The notes: generated by a model from the sequence alone, not told the origin. DNA of 64,000 bases from Gordonia soli NBRC 108243 (GCF_000334455.1 NZ_BANX01000005.1:62001-126000), one strand, 5' to 3'. Shown: positions 50,215 to 58,490, counted from the stretch's first letter. Made by a program: numbers and translations.

Positions 50215-52425
50215 GTGGCAGTTGTCGACGACCGCGGGCATGACGCGGCGCGGGACGAGATCCCGACCGAGGACTTCGGTCGGCAGCCGCCCCAGGACAT
50301 GGTCGCCGAGCAGTCAGTTCTCGGCGGAATGATGCTGTCCAAGGACGCGATCGCCGACGTCGTCGAGAAGCTGCGGTCCAACGACTTCTATCGACCCGCC
50401 CATCAGGCCGTCTACGACGCGGTCCTGGAGCTCTACGGCAAGGGTGAGCCCGCGGATGCGGTCACCGTCGCGGCCGAACTCGAGCGCGCAGGCGAGCTGC
50501 GCCGGGTCGGCGGTGCCCCGTACCTGCACACGCTGATCTCCACGGTGCCCACCGCCGCCAACGCCGGCTACTACGCCGACATCGTCGCCGAGAAGGCCAT
50601 CCTGCGCCGACTGGTCGAGGCCGGTACGCGCATCGTGCAGTTCGGTTATGCCGGTGGCGAGGGGCAGGACGTCGCCGAGGTCGTCGACCGCGCGCAGGCC
50701 GAGGTCTACGAGGTCACCGAGCGACGCACGGCCGAAGACTATGTGCCGCTGGAGGAGTTGCTCCAGCCGACGATGGACGAGATCGACTCCATCGCGTCCC
50801 GGGGCGGGATCTCCCTCGGCGTGCCGACCGGCTTCGCCGACCTCGACAAGATCACCAACGGCCTGCATCCCGGTCAGATGATCATCGTCGCCGCCCGACC
50901 AGGTGTCGGCAAGGCGCTGGCTCTCGACACCCCGCTGCCCACCCCGACCGGCTGGACCACCATGGGCAAGGTCGGCGTCGGCGATCGGCTCATCGACGCC
51001 AACGGCCGCCCGACGCGCGTGGTCGCCACCACCGACGTCATGACCGAGCGCCCCTGCTTCGAGGTCGAGTTCAACGACGGCACCGTCCTGGTCGCCGACG
51101 AAGAGCACCAGTGGGTCGCCGACATCGACAACAAACGCCAGGTGATCACCACCTCGGGTATGCGGGCACATGTCGGCTGCGCCATCATCCGCAACACCAA
51201 GCCACTCGAGTTGCCGCGCAGGCGATTCGCGTACGGCCCGTACACGGTCGCGGCGCTGGCGGGCATGGCCTTCGACGATCCCGAGATCGCGATGCGTATC
51301 GACGCCGAGGGGCCGGTCGACGTGATGACGCTGATGGCCGACCTCGGTGGCCGCATCCCCTACGAGTACCTGCGCGGTTCCGTCGCGCAGCGTCGCGCGC
51401 TGCTCGCGGGCCTGCTCGACGCGCGGGCGACCGTCGATGACGACGGCTGGATCACGGTTCCGGCAGCGACCCGCCACATGACCGGTGTGGTGGCTGATCT
51501 CGTCGCCGGACTGGGCTACTCCTACAAGCGATCCACCACCGGCTGGCTGCGCGTCGATGCCGACGACGACGTCTTCACCGTGCACCACAAGGCGGTGCGG
51601 CACAAGGAACTCCGACGTCCCGCGGGTGTACGCCGGGTGACCGCGATCCGACCGATCGACCCGGTGCCGGTGCGCTGCGTCCAGGTCGACAACGCCGAGC
51701 ACCTGTACCTCGCCGGCGAGGCGATGGTGCCGACCCACAACTCGACGCTCGCGATGGACTTCCTGCGCTCGTGCTCGGTGGGACACCACCTGGCCAGCGC
51801 GATGTTCTCGTTGGAGATGAGCAAGACCGAGATCGTGATGCGTCTGCTGTCGGCGGAGGCGAAGATCAAGCTCGGCGACATGCGTTCCGGCACGATGAGC
51901 GACGACGACTGGACCCGACTCGCCCGCCGCATGGGCGAGATCTCGGAGGCGCCGCTCTACATCGACGACTCACCGAACCTCACGATGATGGAGATCCGCG
52001 CGAAAGCTCGTCGCCTGAAACAGCGCAACGACCTCAAACTCGTTGTCGTGGACTACCTGCAGCTGATGACGTCGGGCAAGAAGGTCGAATCCCGTCAGCA
52101 GGAGGTCTCGGAGTTCTCTCGTCAGCTCAAGCTCCTCGCCAAGGAGCTCGAGGTCCCGGTGGTCGCGATCTCGCAGCTGAATCGTGGTCCCGAGCAGCGC
52201 ACCGACAAACGCCCCCAGGTCTCCGATCTCCGTGAGTCCGGCTCACTCGAGCAGGACGCCGACATGGTGATCCTCCTCCACCGTCCCGACGCCTTCGAGC
52301 GCGACGATCCCCGCGCCGGCGAGGCCGACATCATCCTCGGCAAGCACCGCAACGGCCCCACCGCCACCATCACCGTGGCCCACCAGCTGCACCTGTCCCG
52401 CTTCGTGGACATGGCGCGGGGGTGA
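50215..52425 (+). CDS. dnaB: Replicative DNA helicase DnaB containing an intein
   Basis: A 736-residue precursor; after splicing the helicase has 460 residues, the normal size. The N-terminal domain includes QDMVAEQSVLGGMML; the RecA-like domain has Walker A RPGVGK|STLAMDF interrupted by the intein, Walker B LVVVDYLQLM, and QLNRGPEQR and SGSLEQDADMVILL near the end. The ring helicase unwinds DNA at the replication fork. The GTG at 50215 is chosen since GAGAGG lies 10 nt upstream; a TTG at 50206 sits directly against that site. Position after rplI matches Rv0058. Without splicing the ATPase would be dead, so the intein must work. Confidence 0.95.
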   Translation: MAVVDDRGHDAARDEIPTEDFGRQPPQDMVAEQSVLGGMMLSKDAIADVVEKLRSNDFYRPAHQAVYDAVLELYGKGEPADAVTVAAELERAGELRRVGGAPYLHTLISTVPTAANAGYYADIVAEKAILRRLVEAGTRIVQFGYAGGEGQDVAEVVDRAQAEVYEVTERRTAEDYVPLEELLQPTMDEIDSIASRGGISLGVPTGFADLDKITNGLHPGQMIIVAARPGVGKALALDTPLPTPTGWTTMGKVGVGDRLIDANGRPTRVVATTDVMTERPCFEVEFNDGTVLVADEEHQWVADIDNKRQVITTSGMRAHVGCAIIRNTKPLELPRRRFAYGPYTVAALAGMAFDDPEIAMRIDAEGPVDVMTLMADLGGRIPYEYLRGSVAQRRALLAGLLDARATVDDDGWITVPAATRHMTGVVADLVAGLGYSYKRSTTGWLRVDADDDVFTVHHKAVRHKELRRPAGVRRVTAIRPIDPVPVRCVQVDNAEHLYLAGEAMVPTHNSTLAMDFLRSCSVGHHLASAMFSLEMSKTEIVMRLLSAEAKIKLGDMRSGTMSDDDWTRLARRMGEISEAPLYIDDSPNLTMMEIRAKARRLKQRNDLKLVVVDYLQLMTSGKKVESRQQEVSEFSRQLKLLAKELEVPVVAISQLNRGPEQRTDKRPQVSDLRESGSLEQDADMVILLHRPDAFERDDPRAGEADIILGKHRNGPTATITVAHQLHLSRFVDMARG
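50914..51741 (+). other. Class 3 intein in DnaB, with remnant LAGLIDADG domain
   Basis: Codons 234-509 of the precursor (276 residues) from ALALDTPLPTPTGW to EAMVPTHN, followed by extein Ser. Residue 1 is Ala, not Cys or Ser, while the WCT set of class 3 inteins is intact: Trp in EEHQWVA (block B), Cys in VRCVQVDN (block F) and Thr in PTHN (block G). Splicing should therefore start from the block F Cys. The central region keeps one LAGLIDADG-like motif, LLAGLLDARATVDDDG, but a second is not recognisable and the insert is short, so homing activity is probably lost. Confidence 0.9.
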
Positions 52426-52668
52426 TGGGCGCGGGCGCGAATCCCGCTGCGATTCACCATCTCTCCATGCTGCGATGATGTCGCGGTCGGACGCATCGAC
52501 GGATGCCGCATGCACCCCTCCCGCCCCGACCCACGTACTCCTCGACCATCCGAGTAGTCACCCGATCGAAATCCGCGTGTGCCGCCACTCGTTCGTTCAG
52601 GCGGCCGGTCGACGACTCTGAGTGAGGTGCGGGCCCACCGCACGGTCATCACCACCAGAGGAGTCATC

Positions 52669-53082
52669 ATGTCCAGCATCACTCGGGGGCGCCGCGGGAT
52701 CAGAACGCTGGGAGCCGCGAGCGCGGTACTCGGAGCTGCCGCGGCGACGTTGGTCGTCGCCGCACCGTCGAACGCGGCGGTCGGCACCGTCACCATCACG
52801 CCCGGTCCGACCGGAATGGTCGGCACCAGTTGCCAATACGAGGTCCGGGCCACTGCGCCCACCGGCAAGACGGTCCGGTTCCGGGATCAGAACGATGTGC
52901 AGATCGGTACCAGCGTCTCCAGCAACGGTGTCGCGACCATCCAGTGGACGCCGACCGATCCCGGGCCGGGCAAGTTCGTCAAGGCGCGGCAGATCAACCC
53001 GGTCGACGGGCCGACGAGGTTCAGTCAGACCGTGACCGTCGGCCGCGGGATCAACACGGGCAGTCTGTGCTTCGTCGTCTGA
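52669..53082 (+). CDS. Small secreted Ig-like protein
   Basis: A 137-residue protein with a signal peptide (IRTLGAASAVLGAAAATLVVA, cleavage near SNAAVG, residue 36). The mature 100 residues read as a single beta-sandwich: VTITPGPTGMVGTSCQYEV, KTVRFRDQNDVQIGTSV, ATIQWTPTDPGPGKFV, with Cys at each end (TSCQYE and SLCFVV) probably bridged. Similar single-domain Ig-like secreted proteins occur in Gordonia-type genomes, with unknown roles. RBS AGAGGAG upstream; terminator follows. Confidence 0.75.
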   Translation: MSSITRGRRGIRTLGAASAVLGAAAATLVVAAPSNAAVGTVTITPGPTGMVGTSCQYEVRATAPTGKTVRFRDQNDVQIGTSVSSNGVATIQWTPTDPGPGKFVKARQINPVDGPTRFSQTVTVGRGINTGSLCFVV

Positions 53083-53119
53083 GCGCTTCGGCGTCAGTGA
53101 GACCGTCTACGCTCCGTAC

Positions 53120-53157
53120 CCACCGTTCGCTCCCGAAACATCAGGAGCGAACGGTGG
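53120..53157 (+). terminator. Terminator of the secreted-protein gene
   Basis: CCACCGTTCGCTCC (53120-53133) and GGAGCGAACGGTGG (53144-53157) form a perfect 14-bp stem with a 10-nt loop, followed by TTT. It is 37 nt after the stop codon. Confidence 0.75.
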
Positions 53158-53178
53158 TTTCGGGAGCGAACAGCCATG

Positions 53179-53241
53179 TCTGCGAACATCCCTACCGCCT
53201 GCGAACAAAGCTCTGCCCGCAGACGGTAGGAATGCGCGCAG
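53179..53241. repeat. 63-bp hairpin repeat, left copy
   Basis: Matches the copy at 56638-56700 in the same orientation at 54 of 63 positions. It contains TGCGAACAAAGCTCTGC and the dyad CTACCG ... CGGTAG, giving a stem-loop. The two copies enclose the LysR-mesX-mesD genes and nothing else. Confidence 0.85.
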
Positions 53242-53340
53242 GCGCGGCGCCGGGCCGTCCGGAGAACACACCTGCACCTGCGAGATCCATTGAACTGAGT
53301 GTCGGGCACCCACGGACTGCCGCGAGTCCAGGAGCCTCGA

Positions 53341-53346
53341 TAGTCT
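53341..53346 (+). promoter_or_regulatory. -10 box of the lysR gene (leaderless)
   Basis: TAGTCT is 6 nt before the ATG at 53353; no ribosome binding site. Confidence 0.4.
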
Positions 53347-53352
53347 CTTGCC

Positions 53353-54306
53353 ATGGCACGTCACGCCGCGGGAGCGCTGCGCGGGATCACCCTGCAGCAG
53401 CTGCGCTACTTCGTGGAAGTGGCAGCGGAGGGATCGATCAGTGCTGCGGCAGACGTGCTCTACGTGGCTCAACCGACCATGTCCGCGGCGCTGAAGGATC
53501 TCGAGAGTCGGCTGGGACGTGCGCTGTTCATCCGCTCGAATCGGGGGGTGACCCTCACCGACGACGGTGCGGAGTTCCTGGGCTATGCGCGCCAGGTGGT
53601 CGAGCAGTCGGAACTTCTGGAACAGCGGTATCTCGGGCGCGGCCCTTCACGCCGGCTCTTGGCCGTATCGACCCAGCACTACTCGTTCGTCGTCGATGCC
53701 TTCGCCCGCATGGTGAAAGCCTCTGAAGCCGCTGAGTACGCGTTCAGTCTTCGCGAGACCCGAACGTGGGACATCATCGAGGACGTTCGTACGCTGCGCA
53801 GCGAAGTCGGTGTGCTCTATCGCAACGAGTTCAACGCAAGCGTGATCAACAAGCTGATCCGCGAAGCGGGGCTGGTGTTCACGCCGCTGTTCTTCGCGTC
53901 ACCGCACATCTTCATCGCTCGCACGAACCCTCTCGCAGGGCAGCCGCGTGTGACGCTGAAGGACCTCGAGGACGTGCCCAAGCTCACGTTCGACCAGGGG
54001 GTGAACAACTCGTTCTACCTCGCCGAAGAGATCCTCTCGACGCGATCGTCGAAGCAAGAGATCCGCGTGAGTGATCGAGCGACCATCTTCAACCTGATGA
54101 TCGGTCTCGGCGGTTACACCATCTCCACCGGCATCATCTCCGACGATCTGGATCCGTCGATCGTCGCCGTTCCGCTCGACGTGGACGAGCGCATCGAGAT
54201 CGGTTGGATCGGGCACGCCTCGGTCTCGTTGACCGCCCAGGCTCAACGGTTCGTGTCGGAGATGCGCGACGTCGTCTCGGGATTTGGGGTCGATCTTCTG
54301 ACATAG
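53353..54306 (+). CDS. LysR-family regulator of the methionine synthase cassette
   Basis: A 317-residue LysR regulator. The winged helix is ITLQQLRYFVEVAAEGSISA and ADVLYVAQPTMSAALKDLE, followed by the linker helix and a two-lobed effector domain (90-300) with LRSEVGVLYRN and GGYTISTGIIS. It lies directly before mesX and mesD on the same strand and is the probable regulator of these genes, perhaps sensing homocysteine or a methyl donor. Unusually for LysR, the regulator is encoded in the same direction as its likely targets. Base composition is visibly lower in GC than in dnaB, hinting at transfer. Confidence 0.85.
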   Translation: MARHAAGALRGITLQQLRYFVEVAAEGSISAAADVLYVAQPTMSAALKDLESRLGRALFIRSNRGVTLTDDGAEFLGYARQVVEQSELLEQRYLGRGPSRRLLAVSTQHYSFVVDAFARMVKASEAAEYAFSLRETRTWDIIEDVRTLRSEVGVLYRNEFNASVINKLIREAGLVFTPLFFASPHIFIARTNPLAGQPRVTLKDLEDVPKLTFDQGVNNSFYLAEEILSTRSSKQEIRVSDRATIFNLMIGLGGYTISTGIISDDLDPSIVAVPLDVDERIEIGWIGHASVSLTAQAQRFVSEMRDVVSGFGVDLLT

Positions 54307-54348
54307 CCAATGCCTATGTCTAGCCATCACCAGCGGTAATTAGGCTAT
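54300..54348. promoter_or_regulatory. Dyads between lysR and mesX
   Basis: GACATAG-N7-CTATGTC (54300-54320) is a perfect 7-bp inverted repeat over the lysR stop codon, and TAGCC (54321-54325) / GGCTA (54343-54347) a second dyad. Both are candidates for LysR binding sites in front of mesX. The rest of the 238-nt leader shows no recognised riboswitch. Confidence 0.4.
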
Positions 54349-54544
54349 CGCGGTAGGTCTCCATACACTGACGGCAATGCCGCTTCCGGGCTACGAGCTC
54401 CCCGGGAGTCGCGGCGTGAGCCAACGGCTTTCGACCGTCGCGAACTTCGGATCGAAGCGCACCGCAAACGCAAACTCAGCCGGTGAATCGTGCGGAGATC
54501 GGTCGCCGATTCACTCTGCTCAGTGATTGGGGCATCAGGTCAGC

Positions 54545-55516
54545 ATGACGAACGAATGGGTCTTCAGCATCGGCACGACGCGCTTCGACGAGGACTACAC
54601 TCCGTCGAGCAACTCGCGGGGAACGACGAACTTCGCGAATCTCGCACGCGGCGAGGACCGTCAGCAGAACCTGCGCAACGCGGTGACGATGATGAACACC
54701 CGGGTCAACCAACTGCTCCACTGGGACAATCCGCGCGGTGACCGTTACGAACTCGAACTCGACATCGTCTCGGTGGATCTCCATCGTGCGTCGACTGGGG
54801 ACGAAGCAGCGTTTCCGGTGATCGAGGTGCTCGACGTAGACGTTGTCGAGACCGCCACGGGCGCCCGTACGGAGGGCATCGTCGGGAACAACTTCTCCTC
54901 GTACATTCGCGACTACGACTTCAGTGTTCGGCTCCCCGGGTACCAGGCGACGGGTGTCCCCAGCGACTTCGGCGATCTGCACGGACAGGTCTTTCAGCGC
55001 TTCCTCGAATCGGATGAGTATCGGGAACGGTTCTCCCAGCCTCCGGTCATCTGCATCAGCGTCTCGACGTCGCGGACCTACACCCGGCTCACGAACCATC
55101 ACCCGATCCTCGGGGCGGAGTATGCCGCGGATGCGCTGTCGCTCACCGATCAGTACTTCGGGAAGATGGGCCTCACAGTCCGGTACTTCATGCCTCCGGG
55201 TTCGGTCGCTCCGCTGGCCTTCTACCACCACGGCGACCTGCTCAACGATTATTCGTTCATCGCGCTCGCGGGGACCGTGGCGACGATGGAGACGTTCCAG
55301 AAGATCTACCGTCCAGAGATCTACAACGCGAACACGGCCGCGGCACAGGTGTACCGGCCGAGTCTCGGCTACGAGAACTACTCACTCCCGCAGGTGACCT
55401 ACGACCGTGTCGAGCGCACTCAGCTTGCGACCACCCAGGGAAAGTTCACCGAGATGAGTCTCATGAAGCCGTACGGCGATGTCCTGGAGCAGTGGGCGAC
55501 AAAGCAATCGGCCTGA
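54545..55516 (+). CDS. mesX: DUF1852 protein, partner of MesD
   Basis: A 323-residue protein of the DUF1852 family. It begins TNEWVFSIGTTRFDEDYTPS, contains RITTN-like RGTTNFANLARGEDRQQNLRN in pieces, and conserved HHPILGAEY, YFMPPGSVAPLAFYHHGDLL and MSLMKPYGDVLEQW. DUF1852 (MesX) is required for the function of the MesD methionine synthase described in Acinetobacter, where oxygen is also needed; what MesX does chemically is not settled. The pairing here with mesD, 25 nt downstream, supports the same system. The ATG at 54545 is the first plausible start. Confidence 0.85.
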   Translation: MTNEWVFSIGTTRFDEDYTPSSNSRGTTNFANLARGEDRQQNLRNAVTMMNTRVNQLLHWDNPRGDRYELELDIVSVDLHRASTGDEAAFPVIEVLDVDVVETATGARTEGIVGNNFSSYIRDYDFSVRLPGYQATGVPSDFGDLHGQVFQRFLESDEYRERFSQPPVICISVSTSRTYTRLTNHHPILGAEYAADALSLTDQYFGKMGLTVRYFMPPGSVAPLAFYHHGDLLNDYSFIALAGTVATMETFQKIYRPEIYNANTAAAQVYRPSLGYENYSLPQVTYDRVERTQLATTQGKFTEMSLMKPYGDVLEQWATKQSA

Positions 55517-55541
55517 CCACACGAGACCCGAGGTACCCGAG

Positions 55542-56567
55542 ATGAACACACTCCTCCCCGCCGCGATCGTCGGCAGCCTGCCCAAGCCCTCGTGGCTCTC
55601 GGAGCCGGAGAAGCTCTGGTCGCCGTGGAAGTTGCACGGAGATGAACTGCGGCAAGGCAAACTCGACGCCCAAACACTCGCGGCACACGATCAGAGTCGT
55701 GCGGGGCTCGACATCATCAGCGACGGTGAGCAGACGCGTCAGCACTTCGTGACCACGTTCATCGAGCACCTCGGCGGCGTCGACTTCGACCGTCGCGAGA
55801 CCGTGCGAATTCGTGACCGCTACGACGCGAGTGTCCCGACCGTTGTCGGAGCGGTGAGCCGCGAGGAGTCGGTGTTCGCAGCGGATGCGAAACGTTTGCG
55901 CGCCGAGACAGATCAGCCGATCAAGTGGGCTCTCCCCGGCCCGATGACGATGATCGACACGCTCTTCGACGACCACTACCGGAGTCGCGAGCAGCTCGCG
56001 TGGGAGTTCGCGACGATTCTGAACCAAGAAGCCAGGGACCTGCAGGCGGCCGGCGTCGACATCATCCAGATCGACGAGCCCGCGTTCAACGTGTTCTTCG
56101 ACGAGCTCAAGGACTGGGGAGTCGCTGCGCTCGAGCGTGCCACCGAAGGGCTGAACTGCGAGACCGCCGTTCACATCTGTTACGGCTACGGCATCAAGGC
56201 CAACACCGATTGGAAGGCGACGCTGGGCGCCGAGTGGCGCCAGTACGAACAGTCGTTCCCACTGCTGCAGCAGTCATCGATCGACATCGTGTCACTGGAG
56301 AGCCACAATTCGCGGGTCCCTGTCGAAGTGATCGAACTGCTCCGAGGCAAGAAAGTCATGCTGGGAGCGATCGACGTGGCGAGCGACACGATCGAGACGC
56401 CCGAGGAAGTGGCCACGACGCTGCGCAGCGCCCTGCCCTTCGTCGACGCGGACAAGCTCTACGCGAGTGCCAACTGTGGGATGGCCCCGCTCTCGCGGCG
56501 CGTCGCCCGAGACAAGATGGTCGCCCTTGCCGATGGCGCCGAACTCCTTCGCGCAGAGCTCACTTAG
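55542..56567 (+). CDS. mesD: Folate-independent core methionine synthase, MesD type
   Basis: A 341-residue protein corresponding only to the C-terminal catalytic domain of MetE. Zinc ligands are recognisable in AVHICYGYG (His and Cys) and SANCGMAPL (Cys). LPAAIVGSLPKPSWL opens the barrel, and WALPGPMTMIDTLFDD and DIIQIDEPAFNVF are substrate-site segments. The N-terminal half of MetE, which helps bind polyglutamyl-folate, is absent, as in the folate-independent synthases. It should methylate homocysteine with an unknown donor together with MesX. GAGGT lies 8 nt before the ATG. Confidence 0.88.
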   Translation: MNTLLPAAIVGSLPKPSWLSEPEKLWSPWKLHGDELRQGKLDAQTLAAHDQSRAGLDIISDGEQTRQHFVTTFIEHLGGVDFDRRETVRIRDRYDASVPTVVGAVSREESVFAADAKRLRAETDQPIKWALPGPMTMIDTLFDDHYRSREQLAWEFATILNQEARDLQAAGVDIIQIDEPAFNVFFDELKDWGVAALERATEGLNCETAVHICYGYGIKANTDWKATLGAEWRQYEQSFPLLQQSSIDIVSLESHNSRVPVEVIELLRGKKVMLGAIDVASDTIETPEEVATTLRSALPFVDADKLYASANCGMAPLSRRVARDKMVALADGAELLRAELT

Positions 56568-56637
56568 GCGCAGGACCGGCGCCCGGCCCACGTTGTGGGC
56601 ACTGATCGGCGTCGCGCGAGCGGCCAGTCCTGAACCA

Positions 56638-56700
56638 TCTGCGAACACTTCTACCGTGTGCGAACAAAGCTCTGCTCGCAGACGGTAGAACCGCGCGCAG
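56638..56700. repeat. 63-bp hairpin repeat, right copy
   Basis: Direct copy of 53179-53241 with nine changes. Its dyad is better preserved than in the left copy: CTACCG-TG-TGCGAAC on one side and GCTCGCA-GA-CGGTAG on the other, around AAAGCTCT. Confidence 0.85.
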
Positions 56701-56892
56701 ACGACTGGAGAGCCCCGAGAGCGCCCCTGCGCGAAGAGCCTCGACGTGTCTCCCATCACATAGTCCCTCGCGGAATCGGACACACCGGACCAGTCCGGCA
56801 GCAAACGTGCTTGCGGAGCCGCCTCCCAGATTCACGATGGTTCTTTTGGTGTTCCCGGTCATCCGTCCCAGTTAGCGTCCTCGCTGTAATCG

Positions 56893-56909
56893 GACCGACT
56901 GGTACAGAT
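56893..56909. promoter_or_regulatory. Candidate TetR operator at its own promoter
   Basis: GACCGACTGGTACAGAT contains the dyad ACC-GACT-GGT. The core GACCG...GTACAGAT recurs in inverse at 57564-57576 in front of the reductase gene, suggesting that the TetR protein controls itself and the biosynthetic genes. Confidence 0.45.
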
Positions 56910-56920
56910 TGGAAGCAGCC

Positions 56921-57505
56921 GTGCGGACAGTGAGTTTCGACCGTGACCGCGCCCTCGACATCGCGATGGGTGTGTTCTGGGAGAAGGGTTACGCCGACAC
57001 GTCGGTGCACGATCTGACCGAGGCGATGGGACTGCAGAAGAGCAGCCTGTACAACACCTTCACCGGCAAGCGAGAGCTCTACCTGGCCGCGCTCCGTCGG
57101 TACCACGCGCGCTGCACCGAGGATTACGCACTGATCGAGGCCTCGATCGAGCCGCTCGCCACGGTGCGCGACTTCGTCCGATCGGTCATCGACGACGAGC
57201 TCGGCACCCAGGGGGGTCAAGGCTGCATGGTCGCCAACGCCGCACTGGAGTTCGGCGGTCGGGACGGGCAGGTCACGGCGTTGACCTCGTTCAACCTCGA
57301 GACCCTCGCCCGCACCATCCGCACCGCCCTCCGACGCGCTCAGTCGCTAGGGCACCTCGACCAGTCGGTGGACGCCGTGGCGACCGCGCGGCTCATCGTG
57401 ACCCTGATCCAGGGCCTGCGGGTCGTGGCCAAGGGCATCGCACCCGACCAACGGGCCGAGTGGCTCACCTCCGCCACCGACACCTGTCTGGCCCCACTGG
57501 GCTGA
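56921..57505 (+). CDS. TetR-family regulator of the pigment-type cluster
   Basis: A 194-residue TetR regulator. The helix-turn-helix region is ALDIAMGVFWEKGYADTSVH then DLTEAMGLQKSSLYNTFTGK, and the C-terminal part holds GGQGCMVANAALEF with a conserved Cys, a pattern seen in NemR/AcuR-like regulators that sense electrophiles through Cys. The GTG at 56921 is chosen; GGAAG lies just upstream. It precedes the reductase, racemase-like and NRPS genes on the same strand and probably represses them. Confidence 0.82.
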   Translation: MRTVSFDRDRALDIAMGVFWEKGYADTSVHDLTEAMGLQKSSLYNTFTGKRELYLAALRRYHARCTEDYALIEASIEPLATVRDFVRSVIDDELGTQGGQGCMVANAALEFGGRDGQVTALTSFNLETLARTIRTALRRAQSLGHLDQSVDAVATARLIVTLIQGLRVVAKGIAPDQRAEWLTSATDTCLAPLG

Positions 57506-57563
57506 CCTCGACTCCCCGCGCCGTCACCGTTACCCGACGGCCAGCGGGGTCTGCATGAGGACT

Positions 57564-57576
57564 ATCTGTACCGGTC
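57564..57576. promoter_or_regulatory. Candidate TetR operator of the biosynthetic operon
   Basis: ATCTGTACCGGTC is the inverse of GACCGGTACAGAT, a shortened form of the sequence before the tetR gene. It is about 30 nt before the reductase start, within the likely promoter. Confidence 0.45.
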
Positions 57577-57604
57577 ATTCCAATTCGAACGAGAGGCACA
57601 CGAC

Positions 57605-58486
57605 ATGACCACAGGCACCACCACTGCACCGACCATCGCGGTTCTGGGGACCGGGACCATCGGAGCGCCGATCGCGCGGAACCTGCGGCGGGCCGGCTTC
57701 GCTGTCACGGCATGGAACCGCACCGACAGCCGGGCGAAGGGACTGGCCGACGACGACATCCGCGTCGCAGGCACGCCGGCCGAGGCGGTTGCCGACGCTG
57801 ACATCGTCCTGACCGTCCTCAAGGACGCACCTGCCGTGCTCGAGGTCCTCGACCAGGCGGGTGACGCCCTCGCCGCAGGCTCGGTGCTGATTCAGGTGAG
57901 CACCGTCGGCGTCGATGGGATCGCGCAGATCGCCGATGCCGCAACGGCGCGATCGCTGAAGCTGGTCGACGCCCCGATCCAGGGGACCAAGGGGCCGGCC
58001 GAGAACGCGCAGCTGGTCATCCTCGCCTCAGGCGCGGAGGATGTGCGCTCCACGGTCGATCCGATCTTCGACGCCATCGGCAAGACGACCATCTGGGTCT
58101 CCGATGCGGTCGGTGACGCCAGCAAGCTGAAGCTGGTGGTCAACACCCTGATCTCGGCCACCACCAACGGCATTGCCGAGTCGCTGCGCTTCGCCGAGGC
58201 GCTCGGCCTCGATCCGCAACTGTTCACGAGGGTGGTCGGTGGCGGACCGCTCGAGTCGGCCTTCGGGGCAATCAAGACCGGGGCGATCCTCGACAAGGAC
58301 TTCGCGCCGAACTTCACCATCGACAACGCGGTCAAGGACGCCGAGCTGATCGCCGCTGCAGCCGCCGACGCCGACGTCTGGTTGCCGGTCACCGCTGGCG
58401 CACTCAGTCGCTACCGCGCCGCGCAGGAACAGGGCCACGGCCAGTACGACTTCGCCGCAACCTATCTCGCCGAACGGCCGGAGTGA
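57605..58486 (+). CDS. NAD(P)-dependent beta-hydroxyacid-dehydrogenase-like reductase
   Basis: A 293-residue protein of the 3-hydroxyisobutyrate dehydrogenase/glyoxylate reductase superfamily. The Rossmann loop is AVLGTGTIGAPIARNL, the substrate loop GTKGPAENAQLVILASG, and the catalytic Lys lies in GDASKLKLVVN near residue 178. Imine reductases share the fold but replace that Lys, so a carbonyl/semialdehyde substrate is more likely. It is first in the operon with the racemase-like gene (5 nt gap) and the NRPS, and may reduce a precursor or the released product. Confidence 0.82.
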   Translation: MTTGTTTAPTIAVLGTGTIGAPIARNLRRAGFAVTAWNRTDSRAKGLADDDIRVAGTPAEAVADADIVLTVLKDAPAVLEVLDQAGDALAAGSVLIQVSTVGVDGIAQIADAATARSLKLVDAPIQGTKGPAENAQLVILASGAEDVRSTVDPIFDAIGKTTIWVSDAVGDASKLKLVVNTLISATTNGIAESLRFAEALGLDPQLFTRVVGGGPLESAFGAIKTGAILDKDFAPNFTIDNAVKDAELIAAAAADADVWLPVTAGALSRYRAAQEQGHGQYDFAATYLAERPE

Positions 58487-58490
58487 CGCG

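Larger units (their letters stand above)
56568..56920. other. Intergenic region after mesD
   Basis: About 350 nt without a credible gene. It contains the right copy of the 63-bp repeat (56638-56700) and, at its end, the putative operator of the next TetR gene (56893-56909). Confidence 0.5.

Noticed and set aside
50914-51741. Insertion in dnaB taken as a disrupting element
   Set aside because: The frame is open throughout and the ends match intein splice junctions (K|A...HN|S), so it is an intein and not a pseudogene.
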